A DNA stretch of 64,000 bases from Bacteroidota bacterium. Lineage in GTDB: Bacteria > Bacteroidota > Bacteroidia > UKL13-3. The notes under the pieces are model-generated. The model did not search any database. It saw only the letters and a list, made by a program, of their open reading frames with translations, and was not told the origin of the DNA. Each line of letters opens with the position of its first letter. Within the stretch, counting starts at the first letter, position 1. The position numbers and the translations under genes are program-made. This document shows, one piece after another, positions 47,141-56,185 of the stretch. The DNA lies in the NCBI GenBank assembly GCA_027482225.1, contig JAIXWD010000005.1, forward strand, positions 1-64,000. The letters run 5' to 3'.

Positions 47141-47296
47141 GAGTTAAAAGAGAAATAAAAATATATTTTTTTTAAAACTTCTCCCAAAACCGATTGCGGG
47201 CGTTAAGCGCAATCCACTAAAATTGCCCTCGTGGGGTTTAATGGTTATACAGGCTAATTAAGGGGCTCTTCGGAGCCCCGAGATTAGCTGTTTTTG
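47141..47296 (+). ncRNA. Unassigned structured RNA with its own promoter and terminator
   Basis: About 155 nt from the predicted start to the T-run. An A/U-rich head is followed by what looks like a three-way junction: AAACC (47187-47191) with GGTTT (47235-47239) closes it; GATTGCG (47192-47198) pairs with CGCAATC (47208-47214); CAC (47215-47217) pairs with GTG (47231-47233). GGGC at 47198-47201 and GCCC at 47225-47228 could pair between the two hairpins as a kissing contact. A strong terminator hairpin ends it. No ORF runs through it. It does not show the marks of SRP RNA, RNase P RNA, tmRNA or a TPP or B12 riboswitch. It may be a small RNA, or an attenuator leader of the outer-membrane gene that starts 89 nt later. 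Confidence 0.6.
47252..47295 (+). terminator. Strong intrinsic terminator with TTCG tetraloop
   Basis: GGGGCTC (47262-47268) pairs with GAGCCCC (47273-47279) around TTCG; an outer stem GCTAAT (47253-47258) with ATTAGC (47283-47288) extends it across a 3x3 internal loop; TTTTT follows at 47291-47295. Confidence 0.88.
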
Positions 47297-47364
47297 TTTA
47301 AAGTATTTTCTATTTCATTTTATTTCTTGCTATTGTCATCCTTCCTGCTGAAATTTGGTGTCTG

Positions 47365-47379
47365 TACGTTATTAACGTA
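47365..47379. promoter_or_regulatory. 15-bp palindrome just before the outer-membrane gene start
   Basis: TACGTTA and TAACGTA are exact reverse complements around a single T, ending 5 bp before the GTG start at 47385. It may be an operator, or may fold over the translation start. Confidence 0.35.
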
Positions 47380-47384
47380 ACCAC

Positions 47385-50300
47385 GTGAAGAAACTCATTA
47401 AACTCAATCAAATAATTATAGCAGTGCTATTATTGGCACATATGCCTACCAAGCTATTAGCCCAAGGAATGTACACGCAATTTGGTCAGAACCGTGTACA
47501 ATACAATAAGTTTGTTTGGAGTTTTGTGCGCTCAGAAAACTTTGATGCCTATTTCTACTCAGGAGGTAGAGAACTTGCCTCCTTTGCTGCCAGAACAGCT
47601 GAAGAGCAATTAAACAACCTAGAAAAAATTATTGATCATAGACTTAATAGTAGGGTTGAAATTATATGCTACAATACCCAGCAAGAATACAAGCAAGCTA
47701 ATTTTGGTTTATCAGATCAACCAGCCAATTTAGGAGGAGTAACACAAGTAAGTAACAATCGTTTTTTTATTTATTTTAATGGAAACCGTGGCGATTTTGA
47801 AAAACGTATAAAAGAGGGTTTAGCAGTTGTATTAATTAACGAGTTATTATTTGGTGGAAATATACAAGACCGCATTCAAAATGCTGCCTTGTTAAACTTA
47901 CCCGAGTGGTACTTTTCAGGGCTCACCTCTTATATTGCTGAAGAGTGGAATACCACAAACGACAATAAACTCAAAGACCTAGTAAATAGTGGTAAGCTTA
48001 AAAAATTTAATCGGTTAGTATACAAAGAACCTAAACTAGCGGGCCACTCATGGTGGCGTTTTTTAGTTGAGAAATATGGTATTGAAGTAATCTCAAACAT
48101 GCTTTACATATCAAAGCTTAGTAGGAATTATGAAACAGCTTTAATATACGTAGCTGGTATCGATTTAAAACAAGCTGGAAAAGATTGGCTCGATTTTTAT
48201 AAAGAACAATATACCAAAGAAGATAATCTGCGTACTTTACCGCTTCAAGAAATAAAAGTAAAAAAACGATTAACACCCTACATTGAACCCAAACTAAAAG
48301 TTGCTCCCAAAGGCGATTTTATTTCCTTTACAACAAACAAAGGTGGTAAATACAAAGTATGGATCGTTAACCTTAAAACAGGAAAACATAAACGTATTCA
48401 CAAAGGTGGTGTTAAATACTATCAACGCGAATTAGATCATTCTTTTCCAATGATTGCATGGCATCCAGGTGGTGAAAAATTATCTTACGTGCACGAACGC
48501 AGGGGTAAAATTTATATCACAACTGTTGATTTGTTAACGAAAAAGAAGACCAAAATCTTATTCCTTAAGTTTGATAAAATAACAGGTTTTGCATACTCAG
48601 ATAATGGAGGAACACTTATCATATCTGCAATTAGAAAAGGGCAAAGTGATTTGTACTTGTATGATATGCAAACACGCAGAGAAAGACAAATTACTAACGA
48701 CCCTTTTGACGACTTAATGCCAATGTATGTTGATGGTGGTTCTAAAATAATATTTGCATCAAACAGAAATAGCGACTCATTGGGTTCGGCTGCTCCAATG
48801 ACTTTATCTTCTAACAATAACCTAGACATTTACCTATACGACCTAGAACTTATAGGACAAGTGAATGCTTTAAAACGTTTAAGCAATACTCCAAACATTA
48901 ACGAAACACACCCTGTTGAATTCAATAATCAATATTACAGTTACCTTACAGAATATAATGGTATTGTAAACCGATATGCTGTTAGGGTTGAGGAGCAATA
49001 TGATTACTCCGAACTACAGATATTTAGAAAAGATTCACTTCGTACTATAGATACTTTATACTTTGAGCAGTTAGAAGATAAAGGAATTGAATTTACACAT
49101 AATGGAAAAACAATCCGCTTAGGAAATAATGTAGAAAAAATCGACACCATTATTCATACAAAAGATGTAGTATTTACTTACCCACTAACCAACTACAGCA
49201 GGGGAATTATTGCACACGATATTTGCCGTCAAACTCAAAAGCAATACGACTTTGTATTGAACGATAGGCGTTACGTGATATTTGAAGCACCACTTGAAAA
49301 ACAAATAGTAGAAACAGGGAAAAAAACAGAGACTTACCCAAATATGTATAGGTTAAAAACAGGACATGCAACAAAGCCATTTGTAACTGGAGAAGCTGTT
49401 TTTAAACCACGTATATTACCTGGAGAAAACCAAGTGGCTCAGCAAGTACTTGTTCCAAGTAAAACAAAGGAAGATAGTGCCGATAAATTCTTTTTTGTAA
49501 GCGAATTTACACCAAGCACTTTTACTCCCGAAGAAATAAAACCATCGTTTAAACAAGTGGTTACGACATCAGGTAAATTTTTAAAAGTAAGTGCTCCTAA
49601 GTTTTATAATGTCACTTTCTTTACAGATAAATTAGTAACTCAACTTGACAATTCTGTTATCAACTCGTACTATCAACCGATTACTCCAGGTGGTGAAAAT
49701 TTATTTAATACAGGCCTTAATGGTATGTTTAAGTTTGGGTTGGTTGATTTGTTTGAGGATTATAAATTAGTTGGTGGTTTTAGGTTGCCATATAATTTAG
49801 TAGGGGCCGATTATTTTTTAACCTACGAAAATCTTAAACGCAGACTCGATCAGAAAATAACTTTGTTTCGCCAAAGCAGAGAAGGCGCAGCCGAGGGAAC
49901 AGTAACTAAAAATACCGTACACGAAGTTAGGTATGAATTAAAGTATCCTATAAATCAGGTATGGAGTTTACGTGGTAATATTTTTACTCGAGTTGATAGA
50001 GATGTGTTTAAAGGAATAACAATACCTACACTTGCTAAACCAGATAGGGAAGATATTTGGACAGGTTATAAAGGAGAAGTGGTATTTGACAACACCATAC
50101 CTAAAGGCTTAAACTTATTAGATGGCACTAGATTTAAGGTTTTTTACGAGCAGTATATTAACTTTAATAATGAAAAGATAAGACTTAATGCGGCCGGATT
50201 TGATTTGAGACATTACGAACCCATACATAAAAACATTATTTTATGTACGCGCTTAACCGCCAATACATCTTGGGGCAAGCAAAAAGTTAAATATGTAATG

Positions 50301-50789
50301 GGTGGAGTAGACAACTGGATATTTCCAAAATATGAACAAAGCAATAACCCTTCAACACAAACTAATTACTCGTTTCAAGCATTAGCAACCAACATGCGTG
50401 GGTTTAAACAAAACATACGTAATGGCAGTACTTTTGCAGCAGCTAGTGTAGAAATAAGAGTACCAATTGTATCGTATATAGCCAATAGGCCAATTCGTTC
50501 CGACTTTTTAAATAACTTATTGCTTATGCCATTTTTTGATGTGGGAACCGCATGGACAGGAAGTGGCCCATATAGTGATGAAAATACATTTAATCAAAAA
50601 ATAATTCAAGTTCAAAACCTAAAAGCCACCGTTATAAATGTTCGTGAACCCATTATAGCAGGTTTTGGTCCAGGAATAAGAAGCAAATTAATGGGTTACT
50701 ATGTTAGGCTTGATATAGCATGGGGTATACAAGACTATGAGGTTGCAAAAAAGCCTATGTATCATTTTTCTTTGAGTATGGATTTTTAA
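47385..50789 (+). CDS. Outer-membrane protein: peptidase-like head, TolB-type propeller, beta-barrel
   Basis: 1134 residues starting with GTG (MKKLIKLNQIIIAVLLLAHMP is a signal peptide cut near LLAQG). Residues ~30-270 resemble gluzincin-like peptidase-MA domains, but no HExxH is visible (the NELLFGG helix takes its place), so the head is probably inactive. Residues ~285-520 hold PD40/TolB-like propeller blades (KISYVHERRGKIYITTV type; LYLYDMQTRRERQITND). The last ~350 residues form beta strands of an Omp85/D15-like barrel (FKFGLVDLFEDYKLVGGFRLPYN; NLLLMPFFDVGTAW; final F). Annotated relatives in Bacteroidota are called TolB-like; the true role is unknown. Confidence 0.82.
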   Translation: MKKLIKLNQIIIAVLLLAHMPTKLLAQGMYTQFGQNRVQYNKFVWSFVRSENFDAYFYSGGRELASFAARTAEEQLNNLEKIIDHRLNSRVEIICYNTQQEYKQANFGLSDQPANLGGVTQVSNNRFFIYFNGNRGDFEKRIKEGLAVVLINELLFGGNIQDRIQNAALLNLPEWYFSGLTSYIAEEWNTTNDNKLKDLVNSGKLKKFNRLVYKEPKLAGHSWWRFLVEKYGIEVISNMLYISKLSRNYETALIYVAGIDLKQAGKDWLDFYKEQYTKEDNLRTLPLQEIKVKKRLTPYIEPKLKVAPKGDFISFTTNKGGKYKVWIVNLKTGKHKRIHKGGVKYYQRELDHSFPMIAWHPGGEKLSYVHERRGKIYITTVDLLTKKKTKILFLKFDKITGFAYSDNGGTLIISAIRKGQSDLYLYDMQTRRERQITNDPFDDLMPMYVDGGSKIIFASNRNSDSLGSAAPMTLSSNNNLDIYLYDLELIGQVNALKRLSNTPNINETHPVEFNNQYYSYLTEYNGIVNRYAVRVEEQYDYSELQIFRKDSLRTIDTLYFEQLEDKGIEFTHNGKTIRLGNNVEKIDTIIHTKDVVFTYPLTNYSRGIIAHDICRQTQKQYDFVLNDRRYVIFEAPLEKQIVETGKKTETYPNMYRLKTGHATKPFVTGEAVFKPRILPGENQVAQQVLVPSKTKEDSADKFFFVSEFTPSTFTPEEIKPSFKQVVTTSGKFLKVSAPKFYNVTFFTDKLVTQLDNSVINSYYQPITPGGENLFNTGLNGMFKFGLVDLFEDYKLVGGFRLPYNLVGADYFLTYENLKRRLDQKITLFRQSREGAAEGTVTKNTVHEVRYELKYPINQVWSLRGNIFTRVDRDVFKGITIPTLAKPDREDIWTGYKGEVVFDNTIPKGLNLLDGTRFKVFYEQYINFNNEKIRLNAAGFDLRHYEPIHKNIILCTRLTANTSWGKQKVKYVMGGVDNWIFPKYEQSNNPSTQTNYSFQALATNMRGFKQNIRNGSTFAAASVEIRVPIVSYIANRPIRSDFLNNLLLMPFFDVGTAWTGSGPYSDENTFNQKIIQVQNLKATVINVREPIIAGFGPGIRSKLMGYYVRLDIAWGIQDYEVAKKPMYHFSLSMDF

Positions 50790-50828
50790 TGCTATTCATT
50801 AATTTAGTACACCTAAATTTAAGATACC

Positions 50829-51365
50829 ATGAAAAAGATTTTACTCATAATCGTCATCATAATTATAGCTATACTTAGTTTTCTTTCGTACAAGGGAATG
50901 TGGGCAAGTGCCAATATTGAAAAAAGCGAAGAAGGTGGTTATTTAATGATTGGAATTGAACACCGTGGTGCATATTACAAAATAAGTAACACCATGAAAC
51001 GTTTAGAGGAAGAGGTAAAGGAGGCTGGATTAATAAATCCAAGTTTTGCAGGAGTATATTATGATAATCCCGATAAAGTGACAGAAGATTCGTTAAGAAG
51101 TTTTGCAGCCGTAATAATAAATAACCCTACAGATAGTATAAAGCTTGTAAGTATAAATGGGTATAAAGTGGTTAAAATAGAAAGAGGCAACGCTTTAATA
51201 TGCGATATGAAAACACATGATATGGTTTCATCCATTATTGCAATATACAAAGCTTACCCAGCCTTTACAGCATATTTTGTAAAACATACTGAGGAGGCTA
51301 AAACTATAAAATACACCTACGAGTTGTACAAAGAAGACACAACCCGATTTGTTTTTCAATACTAA
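50829..51365 (+). CDS. GyrI-like / SOUL-fold small-molecule binding protein
   Basis: 178 residues with one N-terminal membrane helix (ILLIIVIIIIAILSFLSY) and a GyrI-like domain: GIEHRGAYYKISNTMKRLEEE, FAGVYYDNP and AAVIINNP are the conserved strands and loop. The family includes gyrase inhibitors and ligand-binding domains of AraC/MerR regulators. With its membrane helix this one probably faces the periplasm. Ligand unknown. It follows the large outer-membrane gene by 39 bp. Confidence 0.72.
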   Translation: MKKILLIIVIIIIAILSFLSYKGMWASANIEKSEEGGYLMIGIEHRGAYYKISNTMKRLEEEVKEAGLINPSFAGVYYDNPDKVTEDSLRSFAAVIINNPTDSIKLVSINGYKVVKIERGNALICDMKTHDMVSSIIAIYKAYPAFTAYFVKHTEEAKTIKYTYELYKEDTTRFVFQY

Positions 51366-51370
51366 TTAAT

Positions 51371-51961
51371 TTAGTTTTTTTCTGTTGCCATTCCATCGTT
51401 AAAACAATAACGACAGCGTGCTTCGTATGTATCTTTTTCGCCCAACATTACTTGGCTATTGTCAGATACTTTTCTGAAAGAATGCGTAGCTAAATCGCCA
51501 CAAACCATGCAAATGGCATTTACTTTAGTTACATATTCGGCAATGGCCATTAAAGCTGGCATTGGCCCAAAAGGTTTGCCCAAATAATCCATGTCTAGCC
51601 CAGCAACAATTACTCTCACACCACGTTGTGCCAATTTTTCGCATACATAAACAACCTCAGCATCAAAAAACTGAGCTTCATCAATACCTACTACATCAGC
51701 ATCTTGACTCATCAATAGTATATTTAATGAGCTAAGCACTGGGGTTGAAGCTACGGCATTGCTATTATGCGATACCACTTCCGTATCGTGGTAACGCTTG
51801 TCAATGGCAGGTTTATAAATTTCTACCTTAAGGTTTGCAATGCGCGCACGGTTTAGCCTGCGAATCAACTCTTCGGTTTTTCCAGAAAACATGGAGCCGC
51901 ATATTACTTCAATCCAACCCTTTTTTTGCGATGTATTTTTTAAACGTGGTTCTAAAAACAT
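51371..51961 (-). CDS. tdk: Thymidine kinase (type II)
   Basis: 196 residues. Phosphorylates thymidine in the salvage pathway. P-loop [15 protein letters not shown] (22-36), Walker B-like [11 protein letters not shown], and two zinc Cys pairs, CMVCGD and CRYCF, define the TK1-like family. It converges with the GyrI-like gene (5 bp). Confidence 0.95.
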   Translation of the reverse strand: MFLEPRLKNTSQKKGWIEVICGSMFSGKTEELIRRLNRARIANLKVEIYKPAIDKRYHDTEVVSHNSNAVASTPVLSSLNILLMSQDADVVGIDEAQFFDAEVVYVCEKLAQRGVRVIVAGLDMDYLGKPFGPMPALMAIAEYVTKVNAICMVCGDLATHSFRKVSDNSQVMLGEKDTYEARCRYCFNDGMATEKN

Positions 51962-52042
51962 GAGATTACTGCAAGGTTATGCAAATAGTTTATTTTTTCG
52001 ATTGGTTTCTTTTTCACAAATTTGCATAGATCATATTATACC

Positions 52043-52942
52043 ATGAATTTAAAGGAAGTACAAAATAAACTGAGTGCTGATATATCTCAGCTTTACGAAA
52101 CATATCAGTTAATAAGCAAAAGTAAGCAATACTTCAATGATCTTGATGTGGCACTATTGCAGCAACAATTACTGCATATCTACCACTCGTTGCTTAAGGT
52201 ACAAGGCCAATTGGCACAACTACCCATCAACCAAGAGGAGGTAGACACTAACTTATTAGAGCCAGAAATAAAGCAATACGTAAATGAGGAAATTACCCCA
52301 TTAGAAATTGCGATTGCTGAGGTGGAAACAGTTAAGATCACTCCTGAAGAGGTTTTGTCACCCCTTACAGAAACTGTTGTAGAATTGGAGCAGGAGCCCG
52401 AAACATTAAAAACTATTGAAAAACATTCTGAACCTGAAGTTATAGAGAAAATAGAAACCCCTAAACCTAATACACTTGTTTTTGATTTTAATAAAAACGC
52501 TGAACCAACCTTGGATGATTTGGAAAAATTGATGGAGGAAAAAGAAATAGTAGAAGATCAAGTACCACAAGTACAAGCTACCTTGCCTTTAGAAACATCT
52601 GATGTTAAACCAACTTTAGTTGATGAGCCATCACCCGAGTTGTCGTTACTAGATAAATTATCGGCAAGTATACGTAGCCCTGATGTTTACGAAAAGATTG
52701 CGCGTGAACAACAGCAAAGTTTAAAACAAGCCATAAACCTAAACAAAAAAATTGCCTTTGTAAATAATTTGTTTAACGAAAACACTGTTGAGTATGCAAA
52801 AGCGATTGAAAAATTAAATGCTTCAACTACCGTGCATGAAGCTTTACGTTATTTCAACGAATTGAAGCACCAATACAGTTGGAGCAACGAAAATTTACTG
52901 GTTAAAGAGCTAGAAAGTTTAATTGAAAAACGTTTCGCATAA
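52043..52942 (+). CDS. Hypothetical protein, Bacteroidota type
   Basis: About 299 residues from the ATG at 52043; the frame reaches a TTG at 52022. The N-terminal ~60 residues are helical (QLYETYQLISKSKQYFND), the middle ~110 are Glu/Pro-rich and probably disordered, and the last ~85 are conserved in many Bacteroidota (INLNKKIAFVNNLFNENTVEYAKAIE; EALRYFNELKHQYSW). No domain with known function was recognised. No signal peptide is seen, so a cytoplasmic protein with two folded ends and a flexible linker is likely. Confidence 0.78.
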   Translation: MNLKEVQNKLSADISQLYETYQLISKSKQYFNDLDVALLQQQLLHIYHSLLKVQGQLAQLPINQEEVDTNLLEPEIKQYVNEEITPLEIAIAEVETVKITPEEVLSPLTETVVELEQEPETLKTIEKHSEPEVIEKIETPKPNTLVFDFNKNAEPTLDDLEKLMEEKEIVEDQVPQVQATLPLETSDVKPTLVDEPSPELSLLDKLSASIRSPDVYEKIAREQQQSLKQAINLNKKIAFVNNLFNENTVEYAKAIEKLNASTTVHEALRYFNELKHQYSWSNENLLVKELESLIEKRFA

Positions 52943-52945
52943 AAT

Positions 52946-52985
52946 AAATCCCCGTTTTAGTTAATACCAAAACGGGGATTTTTGT
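52946..52985. terminator. Bidirectional intrinsic terminator
   Basis: AAATCCCCGTTTT (52946-52958) pairs with AAAACGGGGATTT (52969-52981), followed by more T. It lies between the convergent hypothetical gene and gldH. Confidence 0.9.
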
Positions 52986-53000
52986 TTTATAACTACTAAA

Positions 53001-53471
53001 TTACTCTGTTACTTCTTCTACCCTTACACCGGCTGCTTTTATGTGCATTAACGTATCATCGCGCATGTTTTGTTCTAACTCAAACCTATAAAAACCTTGT
53101 TGCGGGAATTTAACTTTTCTAAACACCGGAAACTGATAATCGTATAAATCGCCCAAACCACTACCCAACCATTTTCCGCTTTCGTTGGCCAACTTAATCT
53201 CTATTCTGCGTTGGTCGGTCTTTTTATCGGGATTTAGTGTGTGCACTAACATAAAAACATTGCTATATTTATAATCGGCACCTACTCGTAAGTTAACATA
53301 TACATTATAGAATTTGGTAGTATCCTTAATTCGCACATCAAAAGGAACCCTGTTTTTATAGTACCAAGCATCTCCTTCAATGGTTTTATTGTCATCAAAC
53401 ACCCTTCCAGGGTCGCAAGATGTAACAAGCAACAAAGTAATTATACCAATTATCGATAAAGTATATTTCAT
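53001..53471 (-). CDS. gldH: Gliding motility lipoprotein GldH
   Basis: About 156 residues. The ATG at 53471 begins a lipoprotein signal, LSIIGIITLLLVTSC, with Cys19; the open frame extends further upstream (to 53588), but only through the low-complexity end of ricT. The conserved segment NKTIEGDAWYYKNRVPFDV identifies GldH, which in Flavobacterium johnsoniae is needed for gliding and surface adhesin function. It starts one base after the ricT stop. Other gld genes are not in this window. Confidence 0.87.
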   Translation of the reverse strand: MKYTLSIIGIITLLLVTSCDPGRVFDDNKTIEGDAWYYKNRVPFDVRIKDTTKFYNVYVNLRVGADYKYSNVFMLVHTLNPDKKTDQRRIEIKLANESGKWLGSGLGDLYDYQFPVFRKVKFPQQGFYRFELEQNMRDDTLMHIKAAGVRVEEVTE

Positions 53472-53472
53472 A

Positions 53473-54957
53473 CTATGCCGGTGGGTTATTATTAGTGTTA
53501 TTATTGCCCCCGTTATTGTTGTTACGGTTGCGGTTATTGTTACGGTTATTACGGTTGCGATTTTGGTTGTTACGCGGTTGTCCGTCACCCTCTCTTGGTT
53601 CGCGTGGAGGTTGTGGTGTTCTTACTTCTGCACCATCACGGCTATTATTGGGTTGATTACCCTCACGTGGTTGACGGTTGCGGTTGTTATTGCTTCTGTT
53701 ACGATTTTCACGGTTGCGGTTATCGTTTTGCTCGCGCACATCTTTTGACTCACGAGGTGATGTTGTATTTTCAACACCTTCAATAGTTATATTTCTTGGT
53801 TCGCGGTTACGATCATTTGTATTTCTATTGCGTGTATCACGTCCTCGAGCTTTGTTACGTTTTGATGAAGACTTACGTTCATCCAATCTAGTTAAACTAT
53901 CAACTCCCATATCATTTTGGAAATCGAGATCTATCTTAATCGCTTCTTTTTTCTGAACAATCAATTCGGGTTTTATACCTTCTTTGTTTTGTTCCATGTA
54001 GGCCTTTGCTTCATTTACTTTAAGGCTTAACCACTCGCCACCAAATTCTTGCATTGGTGCAAACCACATCATTCTTTTTAGAATATCAGTTTTAACCTGA
54101 CGGTATGGACCATTAGCAAATTCAAGTACTAAATTATCGTTATCTGGGAATTCTTTCCAAGCCTCTAAATAAGAATCTAACTCAAAATTTAAACAGCACT
54201 TTAACTTGCCACATTGACCCGAAAGTTTTAGCGGGTTTAATGATAAGTTTTGATAACGTGCTGCATTGGTGTGTACTAATTTAAAATCAGTTAACCAAGT
54301 ACTACAACATAAATCGCGCCCGCAAGAACCTATAGCTCCAAGGCGACCCGCCTCTTGACGATAACCGATTTGACGCATTTCGATACGTACTTTAAACGAA
54401 TCTGCTAAGCGTTTTATCAACTCGCGAAAATCAACTCTGTCTTCAGCAGTATAAAAAAAAGTGGCTTTACGCCTATCACCACGGTATTCAACATCACTGA
54501 GTTTCATTTGTAAGCCCAACTCCATTGCAATACTTCTTGCCTTATACATGGTTGGTATTTCTAGCTCCAAATTCTCTTTGTAACGCGCCTCATCATTAGC
54601 ACTTGCTTTACGCAATATTTTAGGGAAAGGATGGGTATCATAATCAATTATCCCCGCCTTTTTTAATTGAAGTTTCACCAATTCGCCCTTAAGTGCAACT
54701 TTACCTATATCGAAACCACTTTCGCTTTCAACCACAACAAACTCGTTGTTGGTAATATCAATGTTATTTACATTTTGATAAAACTCTTTTCTTGTTCCTT
54801 TAAACCTTACTTCAATAATATCGAAAGGCTTCATATAGGCAGGTAGATCCATGTCTACAAGCCAATCGAACGTATTTAATTTGTTACATCCACCGGTGCT
54901 GCAACCTCCGCTGCTACATCCTCCGGTACTGCATCCTCCTCCTGAACCACAACCCAT
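53473..54957 (-). CDS. ricT: RicT/YaaT-like PSP1-domain protein with Cys-rich head and Arg/Asn-rich tail
   Basis: 494 residues. The PSP1 core (~30-300) keeps the Cys groups GSCGRDLCCSTWL and SGQCGKLKCCLNFE, which in Bacillus RicT ligate an iron-sulfur cluster of the RicAFT complex acting with RNase Y in mRNA maturation. The N-terminus is a repeat of GGCS units with Cys at 3, 9, 14, 19 and 24. The last ~125 residues are low complexity (RNRNNRNNNRNRNNNNGG), a likely disordered nucleic-acid-binding tail. ricA and ricF are not visible. It sits between holB and gldH. Confidence 0.86.
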   Translation of the reverse strand: MGCGSGGGCSTGGCSSGGCSTGGCNKLNTFDWLVDMDLPAYMKPFDIIEVRFKGTRKEFYQNVNNIDITNNEFVVVESESGFDIGKVALKGELVKLQLKKAGIIDYDTHPFPKILRKASANDEARYKENLELEIPTMYKARSIAMELGLQMKLSDVEYRGDRRKATFFYTAEDRVDFRELIKRLADSFKVRIEMRQIGYRQEAGRLGAIGSCGRDLCCSTWLTDFKLVHTNAARYQNLSLNPLKLSGQCGKLKCCLNFELDSYLEAWKEFPDNDNLVLEFANGPYRQVKTDILKRMMWFAPMQEFGGEWLSLKVNEAKAYMEQNKEGIKPELIVQKKEAIKIDLDFQNDMGVDSLTRLDERKSSSKRNKARGRDTRNRNTNDRNREPRNITIEGVENTTSPRESKDVREQNDNRNRENRNRSNNNRNRQPREGNQPNNSRDGAEVRTPQPPREPREGDGQPRNNQNRNRNNRNNNRNRNNNNGGNNNTNNNPPA

Positions 54958-55054
54958 GTTGTTATATTTATTTTAAAATACAGTTAAAAAAATTTGGCTG
55001 GTGAAAATGTTATCGCACACAACCAACAATATCAATTGGTACTTAAAACCAATA

Positions 55055-56185
55055 CTAATTAGTTTTCGGTTTATCCAATAGCCTGCCAATATACAAAGAA
55101 AGATTTAAAAAGGTTATTTTCAAATCGGCATTTCGCTCAAGTTGCATGGCACTTCTGTTTAACTCTAGCACTATCGGACTAATGTTTGTTTCTGTTAATG
55201 AAGCACTAAATCTTTTTATAAATGCAGTCTCTTGTTCGTTAAGCCTTAGCAATTTAGGGTCGCCAAACTTATATAACAAACCTGCTCTAAGCATGTGCTG
55301 AGCATAAGTAAGGTAGCTTTTTAGCGATTCCCTGCCCTCGGCTGCAGCCTTCTCAACCCATGATGTAAGACTTTCAATTTCTTTTCTTGAATTGTAGCAC
55401 AACCTCATCCAATTAACAAACATTTCGAAATAATTGGCATGGCCCGCTTTTAAAAGATCAGTGGCTTGCACTATACTTCCTTCTGAAATTGCAGCAATTG
55501 CAGTGGCAACATCAGGTGTAGCATCAAATTTTCCACTTAAATATTGGGCAATTTCTTGCTCTTGTAACCTTGGAATGCGCAGGGTTTGTGCACGAGACAA
55601 AATGGTAGCAATAACCTTGTCTGCATCCTGAGCAACAAGAATTATCAGGGTTTGTGCAGGCGGTTCTTCCAATAATTTAAGTAAAATATTGCCTTCGTTA
55701 CGCATGTATTCAGGTAACCAAATAATTACTGTTTTGTATTTGGCTTCATATGGTTTTAATCCTAATTTCCTGATGATATCGCGGCACTCTTCGGCAGTAA
55801 TATTTCCCTGTTTTTTACCTTCAGAATCAAGATTTAAAATCCAGTCTAGCTCGCTTAGATAAGGGTTTGCGATAAAAGCATCACGCCATTCGGCAATAAA
55901 TTCATTGCTTAGTTTTTTCTTTTCGATGGCAATGGTCGGAAATGTGAAATGTAAATCGGGATGTACCAATTTGGTAAATTTTATGCACGAAGCACATATT
56001 CCACAACTGTCTTCATCTGTTGCATTTGGGCAATTTATATATTGTGCATATGAAACTGCCAGAGGAAGTGCTCCCACACCTTCAGCTCCTAAAAATAGTT
56101 GCGTATGGCTAATACGACCATTTTTTACGGTTTGAATTAATTTGTTTTTTATGTGTTGTTGACCAACAATATTTTTGAACTGCAT
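55055..56185 (-). CDS. holB: DNA polymerase III subunit delta'
   Basis: 376 residues of the clamp-loader AAA+ family. GQQHIKNKLIQTV begins it; the phosphate loop reads GAEGVGALPLA and lacks the Walker Lys, as is normal for delta', which does not hydrolyse ATP. The zinc module (CPNATDEDSCGICASC) and the sensor region LLKLLEEPP and LSRAQTLRIP follow. It is the first of a minus-strand group with ricT and gldH. Confidence 0.9.
   Translation of the reverse strand: MQFKNIVGQQHIKNKLIQTVKNGRISHTQLFLGAEGVGALPLAVSYAQYINCPNATDEDSCGICASCIKFTKLVHPDLHFTFPTIAIEKKKLSNEFIAEWRDAFIANPYLSELDWILNLDSEGKKQGNITAEECRDIIRKLGLKPYEAKYKTVIIWLPEYMRNEGNILLKLLEEPPAQTLIILVAQDADKVIATILSRAQTLRIPRLQEQEIAQYLSGKFDATPDVATAIAAISEGSIVQATDLLKAGHANYFEMFVNWMRLCYNSRKEIESLTSWVEKAAAEGRESLKSYLTYAQHMLRAGLLYKFGDPKLLRLNEQETAFIKRFSASLTETNISPIVLELNRSAMQLERNADLKITFLNLSLYIGRLLDKPKTN

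Noticed and set aside
47141-47296. SRP RNA, tmRNA, RNase P RNA or 6S RNA
   Set aside because: The SRP GGAAGGAAGCAGC core, the tmRNA acceptor end and RNase P consensus segments are absent, and the fold is not the long rod of 6S RNA.
53380-53956. Plus-strand ORFs opposite the ricT tail
   Set aside because: They are translations of the simple-repeat DNA encoding the Arg/Asn-rich tail (VVVTVAVIVTVI-like) and carry no domain or proper start context.
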